Assembly: GCA_035771165.1 (NCBI GenBank)
Contig: JAWNZC010000117.1
Span: 1,120,001-1,184,000, forward strand
Source: Paragorgia papillata
Lineage: Eukaryota > Cnidaria > Anthozoa > Scleralcyonacea > Coralliidae
DNA length: 64,000 nt
Direction of reading: 5' to 3'
Part shown: positions 63,906 through 64,000 of the stretch, piece by piece
How positions within the stretch are numbered: the stretch's first letter is position 1
How the letters are laid out: every line of letters begins with the position of its first letter
Translations under genes and position numbers: made by a program
The notes under the pieces: model-generated
Seen by the model: the letters and a program-made list of their open reading frames with translations, nothing else
The model's database searches: none
Told to the model about the DNA's origin: nothing

Positions 63906-64000
63906 CGTATTTGTCTCAGTCATATAAAATACTACATATCCCGTAACTCTAATTTGGATCACACATCTCCGGTCAGTACAGTGTAAACAATCGTTGCAGG

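Noticed and set aside
1..64000. Integrated virus or autonomous transposase gene
   Set aside because: No reverse transcriptase, integrase, transposase or capsid-like coding region was recognised; all mobile DNA seen is non-autonomous.

Overview
This window is nuclear DNA of an intron-rich animal. The evidence is multi-exon genes with canonical GT/AG introns, AATAAA poly(A) signals, SINEs, many miniature inverted-repeat elements (MITEs) and long microsatellites. A metazoan is indicated by TRAF7, POLDIP3, SNW1, a tail-anchored SYNJ2BP and a sushi-domain receptor. Because HAP2/GCS1 is also present (missing from vertebrates, kept in cnidarians and some other invertebrates), I favour a cnidarian, perhaps an anthozoan. 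The sequence alone does not prove this.

Gene layout, left to right: (1) HAP2 gamete fusogen, + strand, 128-9613, its 5' end outside the window; (2) POLDIP3, - strand, 14139-10837, tail-to-tail with HAP2; (3) TRAF7, + strand, 15815-25434, head-to-head with POLDIP3; (4) SNW1/SKIP, + strand, 26744-35895, complete at about 534 residues but with an apparent one-base frameshift in exon 2; (5) SYNJ2BP/OMP25, - strand, 42175-39050; (6) a sushi-domain single-pass receptor, + strand, 44000-58707, whose first sushi exon lies in a ~4.7 kb direct tandem duplication; (7) a short secreted-protein gene, + strand, 59697-60312, of unknown identity; (8) the last exon of a - strand gene, 63621-63409, with a DxxH motif suggesting an SGNH/GDSL-type hydrolase.

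The genes do not form one pathway. POLDIP3 (mRNA export/translation) and SNW1 (spliceosome) are both RNA-processing factors; TRAF7 is a ubiquitin ligase, SYNJ2BP an outer-mitochondrial-membrane scaffold, and HAP2 drives gamete membrane fusion.

Most of the remaining DNA is repeats: at least ten MITE-like palindrome families, two 5S-rRNA-derived SINEs with TTTCC tails, tRNA-derived SINEs, a 25-bp satellite (about 1.05 kb) in a SNW1 intron, a 41-bp minisatellite (about 0.7 kb), a 33-bp minisatellite and many tetranucleotide tracts, several starting within tens of bases of a 5' splice site. The most interesting items are the HAP2 gene with two hydrophobic segments, the near-identical duplicated symmetric sushi exon, the SNW1 frameshift, the small secreted-protein gene and the occupied/empty pair for a TTAA-flanked MITE. 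Exon boundaries were placed by eye from splice sites, reading phase and family similarity; no search or alignment was run.
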